Positions 1-11,684 are shown, counted from the stretch's first letter. The stretch: DNA of 64,000 nt from Novakomyces olei (GCA_016906335.1 JADEYG010000004.1:781001-845000); one strand, 5' to 3'. Numbers and translations: made by a program. Notes: generated from the letters alone by a model not told the origin.

Positions 1-127
1 TGCGCTTTTTTTAATATGGTAACCTCACCTAGACTTTTTATTCGTTTTAAATATTTTTGTTACCTCCGCTTGCTAGAAGTATCAAAAGCTTAATAACGAA
101 AACACCGTCTCTAACTCTATTCACTAG

Positions 128-322
128 AAACTTGAAAAGAAAGTTCCTGGTCTTCAGCCGGGCGAGACGCCTGTTTGGCAGAAAAAGAAACCGATCTATA
201 GACCCGACTATGAAACGACTGAAGGCGTTGCACTGGATCGGAAGTGGGCCAATAAGGAGATTCCGTCAAGTATGAATACTGCCACCTCTGCCGCTAGCAC
301 TACTCATGCTACTGCTTCATAG
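128..322 (+). CDS. Terminal exon of an unidentified protein (5' part unclear or outside window)
   Basis: An open stretch of 65 codons ends at a TAG at 320-322. It is preceded by a good intron 3' end: CTCTAAC branch-like sequence near 113 and CACTAG at 122-127. The peptide has a charged, proline/tyrosine-rich core (PVWQKKKPIYRPDYET, then LDRKWANKEIP) and a Ser/Thr/Ala tail. The composition looks like real coding sequence but I do not recognise the family. An ATG at 16-18 is directly followed by GTAACC, so a one-codon first exon (as in RPS14 here) giving a protein of about 65 aa is possible. A longer gene starting left of the window is equally possible. Confidence 0.5.
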   Translation, partial: KLEKKVPGLQPGETPVWQKKKPIYRPDYETTEGVALDRKWANKEIPSSMNTATSAASTTHATAS

Positions 323-394
323 GCGTTAATTGCTAAATTAATAAAACCATATATATATTTTTAAAAAAAAATAAACAATCCCGAGTCCTTTGCT

Positions 395-3300
395 TCAATC
401 GTTTCCTTCTCGAGCAGAAAGTTCATGCGTCATTTTTTCTGCAAGTGTGGTATTCGAATAATGCAGAGCCACGCGACGAGCTGCTTCCATGCTTGTTTCA
501 CGACGTAGCAGCCTTGCCAGGCTGAGGGCTCTAACACTTCGTTCCTCAATACAAGCAATCTGTACGAGTTTGAGCAGAGTACTATCAATAGCCGTCTCCT
601 GAGCTGCCAGTCTAGCACGATCTTTAGCCGTCGTGACTGTAGGCATAGCGTCTTCAAGCAGAGATAAAGCCAGAGAATCACGTAGGAACTTTTCTTCCAG
701 CGCAAGACGGTCTTTATTTCCATCTTCCACTGAGCCAGAAGACGATGAAGATATCGGTACTTGCAGCTCGATCTCACTTAATATGGGACGTGGAAAGAAC
801 GGGTGTCGTTCACGGCCTTTAAGAATGACACAGTGGAACATGCCATCGCTAACTGTTACTGGCCAGTAAAATTCTTCGCGATTTTGTCTTCTATTCATTT
901 GTTTTGTGTCTAATACTGGGACCCAGCGAGCTTGGCCGGGAACACGCCAATGTTCAAGGATGAGCAGCACATTATCCGTGTCCATTATGATTGGATCCTG
1001 TAGCATAATGAGTATAAGCGACGAAAAAGTATTAGAAATTAAAGCGTAATAAATAAATATAAAATTAGCTTACGCCCTCGTCAGAGAAAAAGGCGGCAGA
1101 GAGTCCGCCAAAAGGTGGGACAGCGACAACGTCGTTTGACTGTACGCTTTCGCCTCTAGTTACATGCTCAATGCTATAACAAAGTTGAGACCTTCCGTCG
1201 GCCTTTGCGGGACCATTTCCAATAACCCATACATAGTTTTGCCAGGCTGCACACGCAATAACCGGCGTATGCTTTTGTCGCTGCACTTTAATGGGCACGC
1301 CCGCTACTGTATATATACGCAAAAGGCCTTTCGATGTGCACAATACCACATTATCTTGACTCAGAGCGATTGCTGCACGTTAGACGGTCGTTTTGGAGTT
1401 GTAGTACTAGCAAATAAAAACAAAAATTATTATTATCATTTTTTTATTTTTATTATTTTTATTATTTTTAATATCGAGTCATTTTAATGAACAAACTTAC
1501 CTTCACAGATTTCGTTTTGCGGAAGAGTAATTCGCCATTCTGCATTTAAGGCCCAACTTTCATGTGGACGAAAAAGAACTACAGATCCAGAATTTGAGGA
1601 TCCCAAACTAGCAAAAAGAGCTCCATTATCGTCGAGGCAGGCCAGTTCAAAAAAGTCGGGGTCTTGGAAATGGTACCGGCGATGGGCTGTCTGATCCATA
1701 AATTCTACAGACACAGTATTGTGTGATTCCTCCTGCTGTACAGTCCAAATATGCCCCACCATATTTAACGCTAGATATTTAGAAAAAGAAATGGAAAAAA
1801 GTCAAATAAATTGAAATAAAAACATACCCAAGTATCTCCGCGAAGAACGCCAGGGTGTACTTCCTGTGTGTACTGAAGGATGAAATTTGGAAGTCTCAAC
1901 GCGCCTGCTCTTTGTCTCATTCCCAGCTGAGCCCCTATCGTCCTCTTGCCCTTCGGAAACATGACGATGAGATCTTTTCCTCGCAGCCATTAGCTCCTTT
2001 TCAGTAGGCACATATCCCGCTCCATCATCATCATCGATCCAATCCAGTTCTGCATCTAAATCTGCCACTTCTTCTTCTAGATCCCCATCGCTCTCTGCTT
2101 CGAGATCATCTTCGTCTGCCTCGTCATCAAACAGACTATCCTTTCTTCGCCGGACCTTTGCTGCGTTCTCTTCGTTTGTAATATCACGCATTTGCCTTCG
2201 GAACAGCCGGGGCGCATGCTCTGCAGGAACAGGATTGTTCACAGTAATAAGCTGGCCACGGTCTGTTGTAATGGAAATAACGTTCTTTCCTGGCTGCCAT
2301 TTAATTGCACAAGCAGCGCCAGTGACTTGAAAAGTCGCGATTAACTTACGAGCAGCACAGTCCCAAATGTGTACTTTCCCGTCCTGGCCTCCGCTAGCCA
2401 TAAAGGCACAAGTGTCACACCATTCAAAGTCTGTAATTGCTCCAAGATGGCCATCTTTGAGGCTGTAAACAATAGAAAAATCGTCGCGCGTGTAGACATT
2501 TATTTCTGGATAGTTAGTAATGGCCAAGGCACTCTGCATCTAGAGAGACAAGAAATAATGAAGACTAGTATGTACAAGTGATTGCTAAAATTGAAATAAA
2601 AGATAAATAATCAGACATGAGAAGCAAACGGATTTACGCGTCGTTCAGCATAAAGCGGCAGCTATAAAGCATTGAAAGCATTGATGCCACATTACTTACC
2701 CCGAGAAGATGATGCAACAGCAAAATAAGATCCATTAGAGTGCCAAGCGACTTTACAGGCCACATTCTCCTCCGCTGCAACGTTTACACTGGACGAAAGG
2801 CCATCAAGCGTTTTCACGGGCACAGCAGTGTTACCAGAGATTCCAAACAGTGTTACAGTGCCGTCAACCTGGCAGGTAGATACAACGTCGCCAGTAGGGC
2901 AGAAAGATACAGAGTAAACGCTGCTATTGTGAGGGCGAAGCGTGATTGTTGTATGAACATCTTGCAAGTTGACGAGTTTAGCGACAGTTTCGCTAGATCG
3001 TTAGAACGGGCTGCAATTGCAAATTCCAAAACAAAACAGACTAGAGCGCTATAGAAACTTACTCGCTAGCAGCGCCAATCCATTGTGAGTCTGGACTCAA
3101 GCAAATAGAGCGCAGAGGCAGTGTAGTTCGAAGTATAAGCGCCTCGAATTCGTTTGTGCGGAGATCAAATTTGCTCAGAGTCGCATCTTCAGAGCACGTA
3201 TAAAAATGCGAAGTCTATAGCGTTAAAATATGCCTTGCACCTCCACCACGAATCTTACTGACGCGACAATTCCGGAAATTGTATCTTCATGATGCTCGAT

Positions 3301-3441
3301 ATCCTGAGGCTCATCATTTCCATCCTCTGTATCAAATTTGCGGATAATCTGACTATGGCCCACCGTGAACAAATACCGTCCATCTGGAGAATGACATAGC
3401 CGTGTAAGGCCCGCCGGGTGCACGTATTTCGGCCGCTCCAT
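395..3441 (-). CDS. CTF4: Ctf4/And-1 (Mcl1) replisome adaptor, WD40 protein
   Basis: Seven exons (3441-3259, 3214-3063, 2992-2700, 2505-1828, 1770-1501, 1372-1074, 997-395) join in phase to 825 aa, close to fission yeast Mcl1 and a little shorter than budding yeast Ctf4. The N-terminal third is a WD40 propeller. A very acidic linker follows, then the SepB/And-1 region (GSTPWRSSRRYL, SWALNAEWRITLPQNE) and a helical C-terminal domain. Ctf4 is a trimeric hub that ties DNA polymerase alpha and other clients to the CMG helicase; POL1 lies at 35-39 kb in this window. The intron at 2506-2699 must end at CTATCCAG, after a perfect TACTAAC, to keep the frame. The gene shares a 230-bp divergent promoter gap with the MPDU1-like gene. 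Confidence 0.93.
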
Positions 3442-3671
3442 GAGTGTTTTGACGCGTCGAGACGCGAGTTTGGATAATTTATGGATAATTATGAGCGTAA
3501 ATAAATTAATATGGGCAATTACTATTTTTAATTATTTATTTTAATTTATTATTTTTAATTATTTCTAATATATTATTTTAATATATTATTTATTTTTACA
3601 AAATTATTATAGACTAACGGTGCTCTTTTGAACAGCAAGCTCTGTCTATTCATCAAGCAAGATAGACGCCA

Positions 3672-4448
3672 ATGGATGTAGTGCTGGACAAGGCACGCCT
3701 TGTCTCGCGCAATCTGCCCGCTCCTATAAGAGACGCACTGTTGCCGCTATTAGGCCCTCAATGCTATCGTCAACTTGTGGAAGACCTGGATCCGTTCACG
3801 GATCCTGAATGTACCCGTCTTGCTGTGTCTAAAGCTCTGGGTATTGGAATTGTGGCTGGTGGATCAATTGTCAAAGTACCACAGATCCTCAAATTATTAG
3901 CAGCAAAATCTGCCGTGGGTGTGAGCTTTCTCGGCTCCGTGTTGGAACTAGTGGCCAATGTTATTGCTGTCGTTTACAACTACCGTGGCGGTTTCCCCTT
4001 CAGCACTTATGGCGAAACCGTCTTTATAACACTGCAAAATACAATAATTGCGCTTCTGCTCCTTTACTATGCTAATCGCGGTCACCTCGCGGTTGCCGTG
4101 GCAACCGCGTTTGTGGCAGTTGTTTACGCGTTGCTCACTCCATCAATTGTTGGACGCGCTCAGCTTTCAGACTTGCAGCGTTTAACAACGCCCTTAGCGC
4201 TTTTGTCACGGCTGCCACAGCTGCGCCAAAATTATGTTACAAAATCGACGGGGCAGCTCTCGGCATTTTCTGTGTTTGCGTATCTTGCGGGGAGTCTGGC
4301 ACGCGTTTACACCACTGTCACAGAAGTTAAAGACCCTCTTGTACTGTGGGGGTTTATCCTGACCACAGTCGTCAACCTGCTTCTTGCCTTCCAGATGCTC
4401 TTGTACTGGCAAAAACCAAAAGCGAAAAAGGTTTATGCCAAAAAGTAA
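3672..4448 (+). CDS. MPDU1/Lec35-like PQ-loop membrane protein
   Basis: Intronless, 258 aa, with about seven hydrophobic segments. Two PQ-loop repeats are visible: KVPQILKLLAAKSAVGVSF near residues 68-86 and RLPQLRQNYVTKSTGQLSAF in the second half. The length and the segment ELVANVIAVVYNYRGGFPFSTYGE fit the MPDU1 family, an ER membrane protein needed for use of dolichol-phosphate-mannose and -glucose in N-glycosylation and GPI assembly. The C-terminus is lysine-rich (KPKAKKVYAKK), compatible with ER retention. The start at 3672 is the first ATG of the frame. It is transcribed divergently from CTF4. Confidence 0.9.
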   Translation: MDVVLDKARLVSRNLPAPIRDALLPLLGPQCYRQLVEDLDPFTDPECTRLAVSKALGIGIVAGGSIVKVPQILKLLAAKSAVGVSFLGSVLELVANVIAVVYNYRGGFPFSTYGETVFITLQNTIIALLLLYYANRGHLAVAVATAFVAVVYALLTPSIVGRAQLSDLQRLTTPLALLSRLPQLRQNYVTKSTGQLSAFSVFAYLAGSLARVYTTVTEVKDPLVLWGFILTTVVNLLLAFQMLLYWQKPKAKKVYAKK

Positions 4449-4592
4449 ATATAAGAATCATTCATTTTTGCAGTTTTTGAGTGCAAATAATGATCATTCA
4501 CGATTTTGACCAAATATTAGACAATAGGCAGGCATTAATGTACTTGAAAGTGTAAAAGTGAAATAATAGCTCCCAAAGAGAAAGAAAACGTA

Positions 4593-5438
4593 TCACTTTT
4601 GTCCTGTTCGAGTAAAGAGCAATGCCCGAAATAAACTTTCTTGTGTGATTGTTTCCTCCTCTGTACGCGACTTTCTGATTTCTTCTAAATCATCGTCCAC
4701 CTCACTACTACCACCGCCCGATGCATCGTTCTGATCTTCTGCCATATTCTCCAACGCGTCTTCCTCCCGACGCGTACTCGTCCCGGACCAATTGTAGTCG
4801 GCCTGCTTGGTTGCAGCAATTTCCAAACATTGCTCCAGGAGCGGCCTCATATTTTGATAAGAAGGCAGCAATTGAGTGCCCAGAGCTAAGCATTCTGCCT
4901 CCCGTGCCTCGGTTTCAGGCAGAGCTTTTGTGCGGAGTAGCGTGGTCAATAGAGCCTCCTTTTCCCTCACCGGATAATTAGAGGCCGGCGCTAAGGTTGT
5001 GCCCCCGAGACTCTCAGCATTATTGTGTAGGCAAGCCTGTGCCGAGCTTAATTGCGACATGAGCACATTCAAATTTGCTAGGAGCGTAGGCCTAGATTAG
5101 GATTAGATACTGTTCGGCTTCTGTTTTCCCCAATAGTAGATTGAAAAAGCTAATAAATTCTTAATTGAGAATTGATTATTCGTTGGGGTGTCCAAGTTCT
5201 TTGATTTGCCTGTTTCCCTGCTTCCACTTTTATTATTTTGCTTTCATTCTTCCCTACTGCATCGCCTTACCAAGAACCCATGTTGGCGCCTCCCATTTGA
5301 ACAGTTCCCAGCAGATTTGCCACTGATTGAGATAGCTAACAAATAAGCATTTATAAGGATAAAAGTGTCTCTAACCTGTTCATATCGCTGGCGCAAAGCC
5401 TCTAAAGCGTCCTCTGGCGCGACAAATGCCTCTTCCAT
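4593..5438 (-). CDS. MED8: Mediator subunit 8
   Basis: Three exons (5438-5376, 5335-5271, 5091-4593) give 208 aa in one frame. The Med8 hallmarks are visible once spliced: a first helix (LEALRQRYEQLSQSVANLL), the GSWPTLLANLNVLMSQL segment, and YPVREKEALLTTLLRTKALPE, which matches the family's FP-x-E-x-LL-x-x-LLR-x-K-x-x-PE motif. The C-terminal third is acidic and low in complexity. Med8 sits in the Mediator head module and contacts TBP and Med18/20. The first intron ends at TTGTTAG (5336-5342); using the next AG downstream would break the helix. The gene is divergent from SPT5, with a long TTA microsatellite directly upstream of the start codon. Confidence 0.85.
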
Positions 5439-5443
5439 GGGCG

Positions 5444-5444
<1 letters not shown>

Positions 5445-5517
<73 letters not shown>
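5445..5517. repeat. (TTA)n microsatellite, about 24 copies
   Basis: A near-perfect trinucleotide run in the 305-bp gap between the divergent MED8 and SPT5 starts, only 7 bp upstream of the MED8 start codon. The rest of the gap (5518-5742) is AT-rich with no gene seen. Confidence 0.97.
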
Positions 5518-5742
5518 GTGTATCAAGTTGTCTTTTAAAGCTATGTAGACGTATTATATAGCATGCACAGTGGTAGGACTACACAAAATTCTGTATATAA
5601 TATAAAAGTCTAAAAGTATACGTATATACCGTCTTGATCTTTTCTACGCATTCAAGGATCAAAGCATCTTTGCTACATGCAAGCTGCAGCGCCACAATCA
5701 GCCGGCAATTAGCAACTTGTGAAAGATTTATTCGCGTTCAAT

Positions 5743-8700
5743 ATGAGCCGACGCGTTCTCTCAGAGTCAAGGATTATTGACTCTGACGAAGATGAAGGAT
5801 CAGCGAGTGGTAAGAGAGTTTGTATTACGGATGTCGAGACTAACGCTTTTTTCCTCTATAGAAAATGAGCATAGCAAACCTGCAGAGGCCCTTGTGGAAA
5901 GTGCAAATGAGACAAAAGACTCTTCTCCGGACCAAAATGTACGCTTTTGACCCTTTTCTCTTTGTTTTTATTCTTTTCTACTAGTTTTCTGTTTTATCTC
6001 TATCTCTAAATACTAACGGCTTCTAGGGCAAAAGTAAGAGTGGTGGTCGCAATAAACGCGCTAGATCAGACTCTCCTGAAGACGACGATGTAAAACCTGA
6101 CGAAACAGAAATTGCTGGCAATCTTTCTGCTGATCAAGGCACGAATAAAGTAGAAGCAGCCCAAGATCAAGACAAAGACGACGCTGAGGAAGATAATGAA
6201 GATGAAGATGGCGACGAAGATGAAGAAGAAGACGATGACGAAGACGAAGACGATGATGATGATGACGATGACGACGAAGGCAGATCGCACCGTCACCGAC
6301 GTAAACGTACAAGACGGGCTAACCAGTTTCTCGATGTCGAGGCCGAAGTAGACGATGACGAAGACGAGTTGGATGAGGAAGAAGACGAACTGGCAAGGGA
6401 GGACGGCTTCATCCAGGATCAAGATGAGCTCGGGGCCGATGAAGTTCTAGACCGGGACGATCGCAGGCACAGGGATCTTGACCGGCAACGTTTACAAGAG
6501 CAAGAAATGGATGCTCAACAGCTGGCGGAGCAGTACCGTGAACGTTATGGCCGTCTTAATGCCGGACGGTACCGGGGTGATTCTACTTTTGTCCCTCAGC
6601 GAATGCTTTTGCCCTCTGTTTCTGACCCGAGCACTTATGCTGTGAGAGCAAGGCCTGGCAAGGAGAAGGATGTAGTGCTGGCAATAATGCGAAGGGCCAG
6701 AGATTACCGGGCGAAAGGCAAACCCTATTGTGTTCTATCTGCCTTTGAGAGGGACGGGATCAAGGGCTATGTCTATGTGGAAACAAGACAGCCTGGCGAG
6801 ATCTCTAATGCTTTGAATGGTCTATTGAACGTGTTCCCCTCTCGAATGATTCTTGTTCCGATTAAAGAAATGCCAGATTTACTGCGTGTAATAAAGGACA
6901 ATTTTGAGCTATTGCCAGGCGCCTTTGTCCGACTGAAACGCGGTCCTTACAAGGGCGATTTAGCGCAGGTCGATAATGTATCTGACAATGGGCTGCTGGC
7001 AAGGTTACGTATTGTTCCGCGCATTGATTATTACAAAAAGGATACAGAGTACCGCGATGCAAGTGGACTTTTACGCAAAACCAAAGGCTTCTCCACTACC
7101 CGGCCAGCCCCGCGGCTCTTTGATGAGCAAGAAGCTGCTCGTGCTGATCCGGCAAAACTGACAAAGCGTGGATCTCACACTTTCCAGTTTGGCAATGATG
7201 AATACGAAGACGGGTACCTTATCAAGGAAGTCAAAATTGCCCTTTTAGCTATACAAAACGTGAACCCGACGTTGGAAGAAATAACGCGTTTCAATACAGG
7301 TGATGATGCATCTTCTAGGGATGCGATTGACCTGGCGTCACTAGCACATTCACTAAAACAATCACAGCGATCTCAGCAGCCCATTTTCCGTGTGGGCGAT
7401 AAAGTAGAGGTCTTTGAAGGCGAACAGAAAGGCGTCTTTGGTACAGTTGAAGCAGTAAGCAACAATGATAGTGTCGTTACTGTTAGGAGCAAACACGGAT
7501 CTCTGCACAATCAGCTACTTGATATACCAGCAGCTGCTTTACGTAAACAATTTCGTGCTGGAGATCATGTTAAAGTTATTGCTGGCCGTTATGCCAATGA
7601 ATTGGGGATGGTAGTGCGAGTCTCCGCTGATGAATTGACTCTGCTGAGCGATAGCAGTGGCCTGCAAATTACTGTCTTTGCTAGGGACGTAAGTGAGGCC
7701 TCTGATGCCGGTGATGCAGTGGCCCCCACTATCCCCTATGACGTATTGGACTTGCTTAGGTTGGATGCGAGTACGGCAGCTTGTGTAGTTCGCATTGAAA
7801 GGCAAGTCCTTACCGTAATGGACACTAATGGCTCCGTACGTACAATTGGTCCCGATCAAGTTAGTATGAAGATTGACGATCGCCGGGCGACTGCTACTGA
7901 TCGTAATGGAGAAGAGATCAAATTAGGGGACACTGTTTCCGAGGCGGCAGTTGGCAGAGACAGAACAGGGACGATTTTGCACATTTACAGAGGAGTTGTC
8001 TTCTTACAGAGCCGGGAAATCGCGGCTAATAACGGTGTCTTCACTGCCCGTACCACTAGTCTGGCGGCAGTCACTGCTAGTAAAAGCATTTACAATAATG
8101 GCAGCAAAACCAATCTTGATTTGACACGAATGAATCCCGCAGTTACGTCGGCCGGCTCCAAAATGCGCCCACCTTCTGCGGTCCCTCCCGCGCCGCGCGT
8201 GGGAGGGCGGGATATCTCTTTAGGGAGAACTGTCAAGATAGGTGGGGCTCATCCCATGAAAGGTTACTTGGGTATCGTCAAGGACGCGACTGATACGGTG
8301 GCACGTGTAGAACTTCATTCCGGTAATCGGACGATAACGATAAGCAAAGATAAGCTGCGGTTCGATAAGGGCGATAAGCAGTTTATCCCGTATAGAGAAT
8401 TTGCAATGACCCGGCCTACGCGGGATGGCAATGCGGCAAGGCAGTCGTATGTCCAGCCAAGCCAGGACGGACCTGTATGGATGCAGCGAGCCGGGTCGGC
8501 TGTACCTGCCGGCCAATCTTCCGGTGGGGGTTCTGCTGGGTGGGGGTCAGAATCGGGTTCAATTGGGGGTGCAACTCCCTATGCAAGTGGGGGCGCAACT
8601 CCCTATGCAAGTGGGGGCGCAACTCCTTTTGCAAGTGGGGGCGCAACTCCTTTTGCAAGTGGGGGCGCAACTCCTTTTGCAAGTGGGGGCGCAACTCCTT

Positions 8701-9086
8701 TTGCAAGTGGGGGCCGTACTCCCGCTTACTCTTCCGCAAGGACTCCGGCTTATTCTTCATCCGCTACCCCCGCCTGGAACGCAGATTACTCCACTCCGTC
8801 CAATGCTCCATGGGAGACGAATGATCTGGAGAGTGCAACTCCCGGGTGGGGCCAAGTCGGGTCCGGTGCTTCTGCTTCGACTCCGGGAGTCGGGTCCTCG
8901 TCTTTTACTCCTGCTGCGGAAGCGCAAACGCCTGGTGCAGGTCTGGCCGATACCGATGCGCAAACGCCGGGAGTCAGTGCTGCTTGGGGTGGACCACAAA
9001 CTCCTGCTGCTCATGGCAATTGGGACGATGGAGTGACTCCGGCGGCCTCGGCTGCTACTCCGGCTCCAGCAAGTGGGTGGGATTGA
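5743..9086 (+). CDS. SPT5: Transcription elongation factor Spt5
   Basis: Exons 5743-5809, 5862-5938 and 6027-9086 give 1067 aa, in line with yeast Spt5. Order: a strongly acidic N-terminus (D/E runs to about residue 175); an NGN domain (RPGKEKDVVLAIMRRA to MILVPIKEMPDLLRV) that pairs with Spt4; several KOW domains (GAFVRLKRGPYKGDLAQV, GDKVEVFEGEQKGVFGTV, GDHVKVIAGRYANELGMV, LGRTVKIGGAHPMKGYLGIV); and a C-terminal repeat region. The tail carries six tandem GGATP[YF]AS octads (8565-8708), then degenerate RTPAYS units and one TPAWN. TP threonines in such tails are Cdk9 targets. Both introns have TAAC-type branch sites. A 17-bp minisatellite begins right at the stop codon. Confidence 0.97.
8565..8708 (+). 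repeat. 24-bp coding repeat of the Spt5 C-terminal region
   Basis: Six head-to-tail 24-bp units, nearly identical at DNA level, each encoding G-G-A-T-P-Y/F-A-S. The first two carry Tyr and the last four carry Phe. The near-identity suggests recent expansion or homogenisation. Confidence 0.95.
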
Positions 9087-9449
9087 AGAGCTGTTTGAAA
9101 AGAAGAGCTGTTCGAAAAGGAGAGCTGTTTGAAAAGAAGAGCTGTTCGAAAAGGAGAGCTGTTTGAAAAGAAGAGCTGTTCGAAAAGGAGAGCTGTTCGA
9201 AAAGGAGAGCTGTTCGAAAAGGAGAGCTGTTCGAAAGGGAGAGCTGTTCGAAAAGGAGAGCTGTTCGAAAGGGAGAGCTGTTCGAAAAGAAGACTTATTC
9301 GTAAAGAAGACCTTCGAAAAAAAGACCTATTCGAATAGAAAACCTATTCGAAAAAAAAACCTATTCGAAAAAAAACCTATTCGAATAGAAGACCTATTCG
9401 AAAAGAAGAGCTGTTCGAATAGACAACCTATTCGAGTAGAAAACCTATT
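9087..9449. repeat. 17-bp minisatellite at the 3' end of SPT5
   Basis: About 21 units with consensus GAGCTGTTCGAAAAGGA. Early units alternate TTTGAAAAGA and TTCGAAAAGG forms; later units drift towards CCTATTCGAAAAAAAA. The array begins immediately after the SPT5 TGA, so it should form the proximal 3' UTR. The unit is not a multiple of three and stays open in several frames, producing spurious ORFs. The following 9450-9725 is A-rich and then unremarkable. Confidence 0.95.
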
Positions 9450-9725
9450 CAAAAAAAAAAAGATTAAAAAATTAAAAAATTAAAAGAAGGTTTGAAGATT
9501 TAGGAAAAAATGGGCAAAGTCCAAGTGCGAGTGCCCCTACTCGAGTTCAATGGCGGTGAAGGAGCAATCTTCTTCTAGTCTGGTATTCTATGATTGATTC
9601 TATATTCGCATGCGTGTACAATTGGCGTCAGAGTTGTAGAGTAGACACGTGTAGTGCTTACTAACGACACAGGTAATCAAAACTATAATACAATGGCAAT
9701 TGCTGTGCACTATACTGCACAAATA

Positions 9726-11684
9726 TTAAGCCAGTACAGTGACCATTACCCCTACAATCGCGGCCAGCGTCCAACCGTACGTGGGCAGACGGCCGTGCAG
9801 GCCGAGAGCGCCACTGTCAGGCGCATCTGACGCGTCTCTGAATGCGTTAATCTGAGAATCAACAGTGGCAGACGATGGAGCACTCGAGTTGAGCGATCCG
9901 TCCCAGCAAAACTCGCTGAAGCATTGCTGACACTCTGCAGAGGGCTGTTGCTGCAGCCGCTCAGTAGATCTCTGTACTATTGCACAGGCAAGGCACGTGG
10001 CCCAGTGCGTACTGTTGCCCTGAGTCGTGGACGCGTAGCCATTAATTATCATTTGCTCCTGCTCTTCCCGCTCGTACGTGAGCTTGAAAGTTGACGTGTT
10101 TGAATTGTACGACCACGGAGCATTCGGCAAATAAACAATCAGCGGCACTGGCCCATTGCCGTTGCCTGTAACATTGCTTGAATTGCAGCCAAAGAAAGTG
10201 GGTCTCAGATTAAGGCCATTGTTTACAAAGGTATTTTGATCGGGTACGTGGGGGAACCCGGCAACATCGTCCCGCAGACTCGAGTCGTTGGCCACTACCC
10301 GCTCATACGTGGCCACTAGCGACGTTCCATTCGGCCACGAGTAGTCCGTATCCGCTGAGGAATCCACTGCCAGAATAACATCAACTGCCCTGTCGGGATG
10401 AAGCAGTGGCCAGAGTGGGATGTTTTGGTAATCCTCACCTCCGTCAACAAGATTCAAGTAGTCTTGTGTGCGGACCATTGAGGCAACAGAGAAATTCGAG
10501 GTTGTATAGTTTTGAAACGGATTTTGGTAAACGGCAATATCGTTATTATCCTCGTCGATATCACGCAAAATTGCCTCTAGAGCATCGTGGATTACACCAC
10601 TGCCTGTCCCGTTTATTTGCAAAAGCGCTTGGTTAAACAGAGTGCTCGATGTGCCCATAACAAAGGCAGCATTGTCATAGTGCACCACACATTGGTCGTT
10701 GGGAGCCGATCCGTTGCGCACATCCGTTCCCAAATACTCTGTTGGGGTAAACGCCCGGATGCCATTGTCCCAGGACCCAAATTCAATCGGAGAGAACTCC
10801 CATACAGTAGTATTTTGAGGGATGGCCGCCTGGCCAGGCTCACGTCCGTCGGCCACGATAATAGGAAATGGGAATTCAGCGCGTTGGAACCAAGTCTCGT
10901 TCCTGATACCAGAGAACGTAATGTTTGGGCCACCGGCAGTAGCATTGACCAGTTGCCGGGACAACGCTCGGCCCCAGTAGTCTGTGAGGGAGATATCAAA
11001 CCCGGCATCGTGCTTATCGTCCACTTCGCTGACCAAATCAGAGTAGTAACTGCCTGTGGAAAACACGTTCCACCCACCCGGCGTAAGGATATCCCGCTCC
11101 AATTGCCATACTGTATTAGAAAGATCCTCAATTGCAGCAAACTTGTTGACGCTGACAGAGCCAAGGAGCCAACTTCCGCCAGAAAGGCCCGTCAGGTACA
11201 TTGAGCTCTGAAGCAATCCGCCCAGTGTTTTGTTTGTGGCCGATGTCCGTTCATCAAAGGCGGCCATTGCTCCAGCTCCGTTCAGCATGGCTCTGTAGCC
11301 GCCTCCACTAAAGCCAGCCGCTAATCGGGGAGCCGTCTGGTTTGACCGGAAAATAGCATCGAGATCAAACGTGGTATTGACACTAGACAGAAAGGCTCGA
11401 AGAGCCTGTTCTGTCGCATTGTACCTCTGCCTTGTAAAGGAGACCTCTGCCGGCGATAACGATCGGCCCGTCCTGACTAGCTGCGTGTTTGTGGGGCAAG
11501 TAACGTTGAAGGGGGCATAAGAGCCTGTGCCGTTACCCGCGTCCCGGCGAACGAGGATGTGGACTTGCTCGTCATTGTCGTCGATGATTATCTCTTTAGT
11601 CGTGACGTGTCCAGCGTCAGACGTGTCCACCGCCAGTCCGTGACATATACCGGCCCATAAGGCCACAAGCGCAAAGACCTTCAT
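9726..11684 (-). CDS. Lysophospholipase/phospholipase B, secreted, probably GPI-anchored
   Basis: Intronless. Starting at the ATG at 11684 gives 652 aa with an immediate signal peptide (MKVFALVALWAGICHG); an in-frame ATG 19 codons upstream would bury it. Fungal phospholipase B features: GFSGGGYRAML near residue 124 with the nucleophile serine in G-F-S-G-G; the conserved YLTGLSGGSWLLGS; and LVDGGEDYQNIPLWPLL with the catalytic aspartate. There are many N-x-S/T sites and paired cysteines near the C-terminus (CLACAIVQRS, CQQCFSEFCW). The last residues are a hydrophobic stretch (WTLAAIVGVMVTVLA) after a small-residue region, fitting a GPI signal. The family removes fatty acyl chains from (lyso)phospholipids at the cell surface. 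Confidence 0.93.
   Translation of the reverse strand: MKVFALVALWAGICHGLAVDTSDAGHVTTKEIIIDDNDEQVHILVRRDAGNGTGSYAPFNVTCPTNTQLVRTGRSLSPAEVSFTRQRYNATEQALRAFLSSVNTTFDLDAIFRSNQTAPRLAAGFSGGGYRAMLNGAGAMAAFDERTSATNKTLGGLLQSSMYLTGLSGGSWLLGSVSVNKFAAIEDLSNTVWQLERDILTPGGWNVFSTGSYYSDLVSEVDDKHDAGFDISLTDYWGRALSRQLVNATAGGPNITFSGIRNETWFQRAEFPFPIIVADGREPGQAAIPQNTTVWEFSPIEFGSWDNGIRAFTPTEYLGTDVRNGSAPNDQCVVHYDNAAFVMGTSSTLFNQALLQINGTGSGVIHDALEAILRDIDEDNNDIAVYQNPFQNYTTSNFSVASMVRTQDYLNLVDGGEDYQNIPLWPLLHPDRAVDVILAVDSSADTDYSWPNGTSLVATYERVVANDSSLRDDVAGFPHVPDQNTFVNNGLNLRPTFFGCNSSNVTGNGNGPVPLIVYLPNAPWSYNSNTSTFKLTYEREEQEQMIINGYASTTQGNSTHWATCLACAIVQRSTERLQQQPSAECQQCFSEFCWDGSLNSSAPSSATVDSQINAFRDASDAPDSGALGLHGRLPTYGWTLAAIVGVMVTVLA

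Noticed and set aside
8220-8824. Long ORFs on both strands across the SPT5 tail
   Set aside because: Repeat-driven shadow frames of the SPT5 coding sequence.
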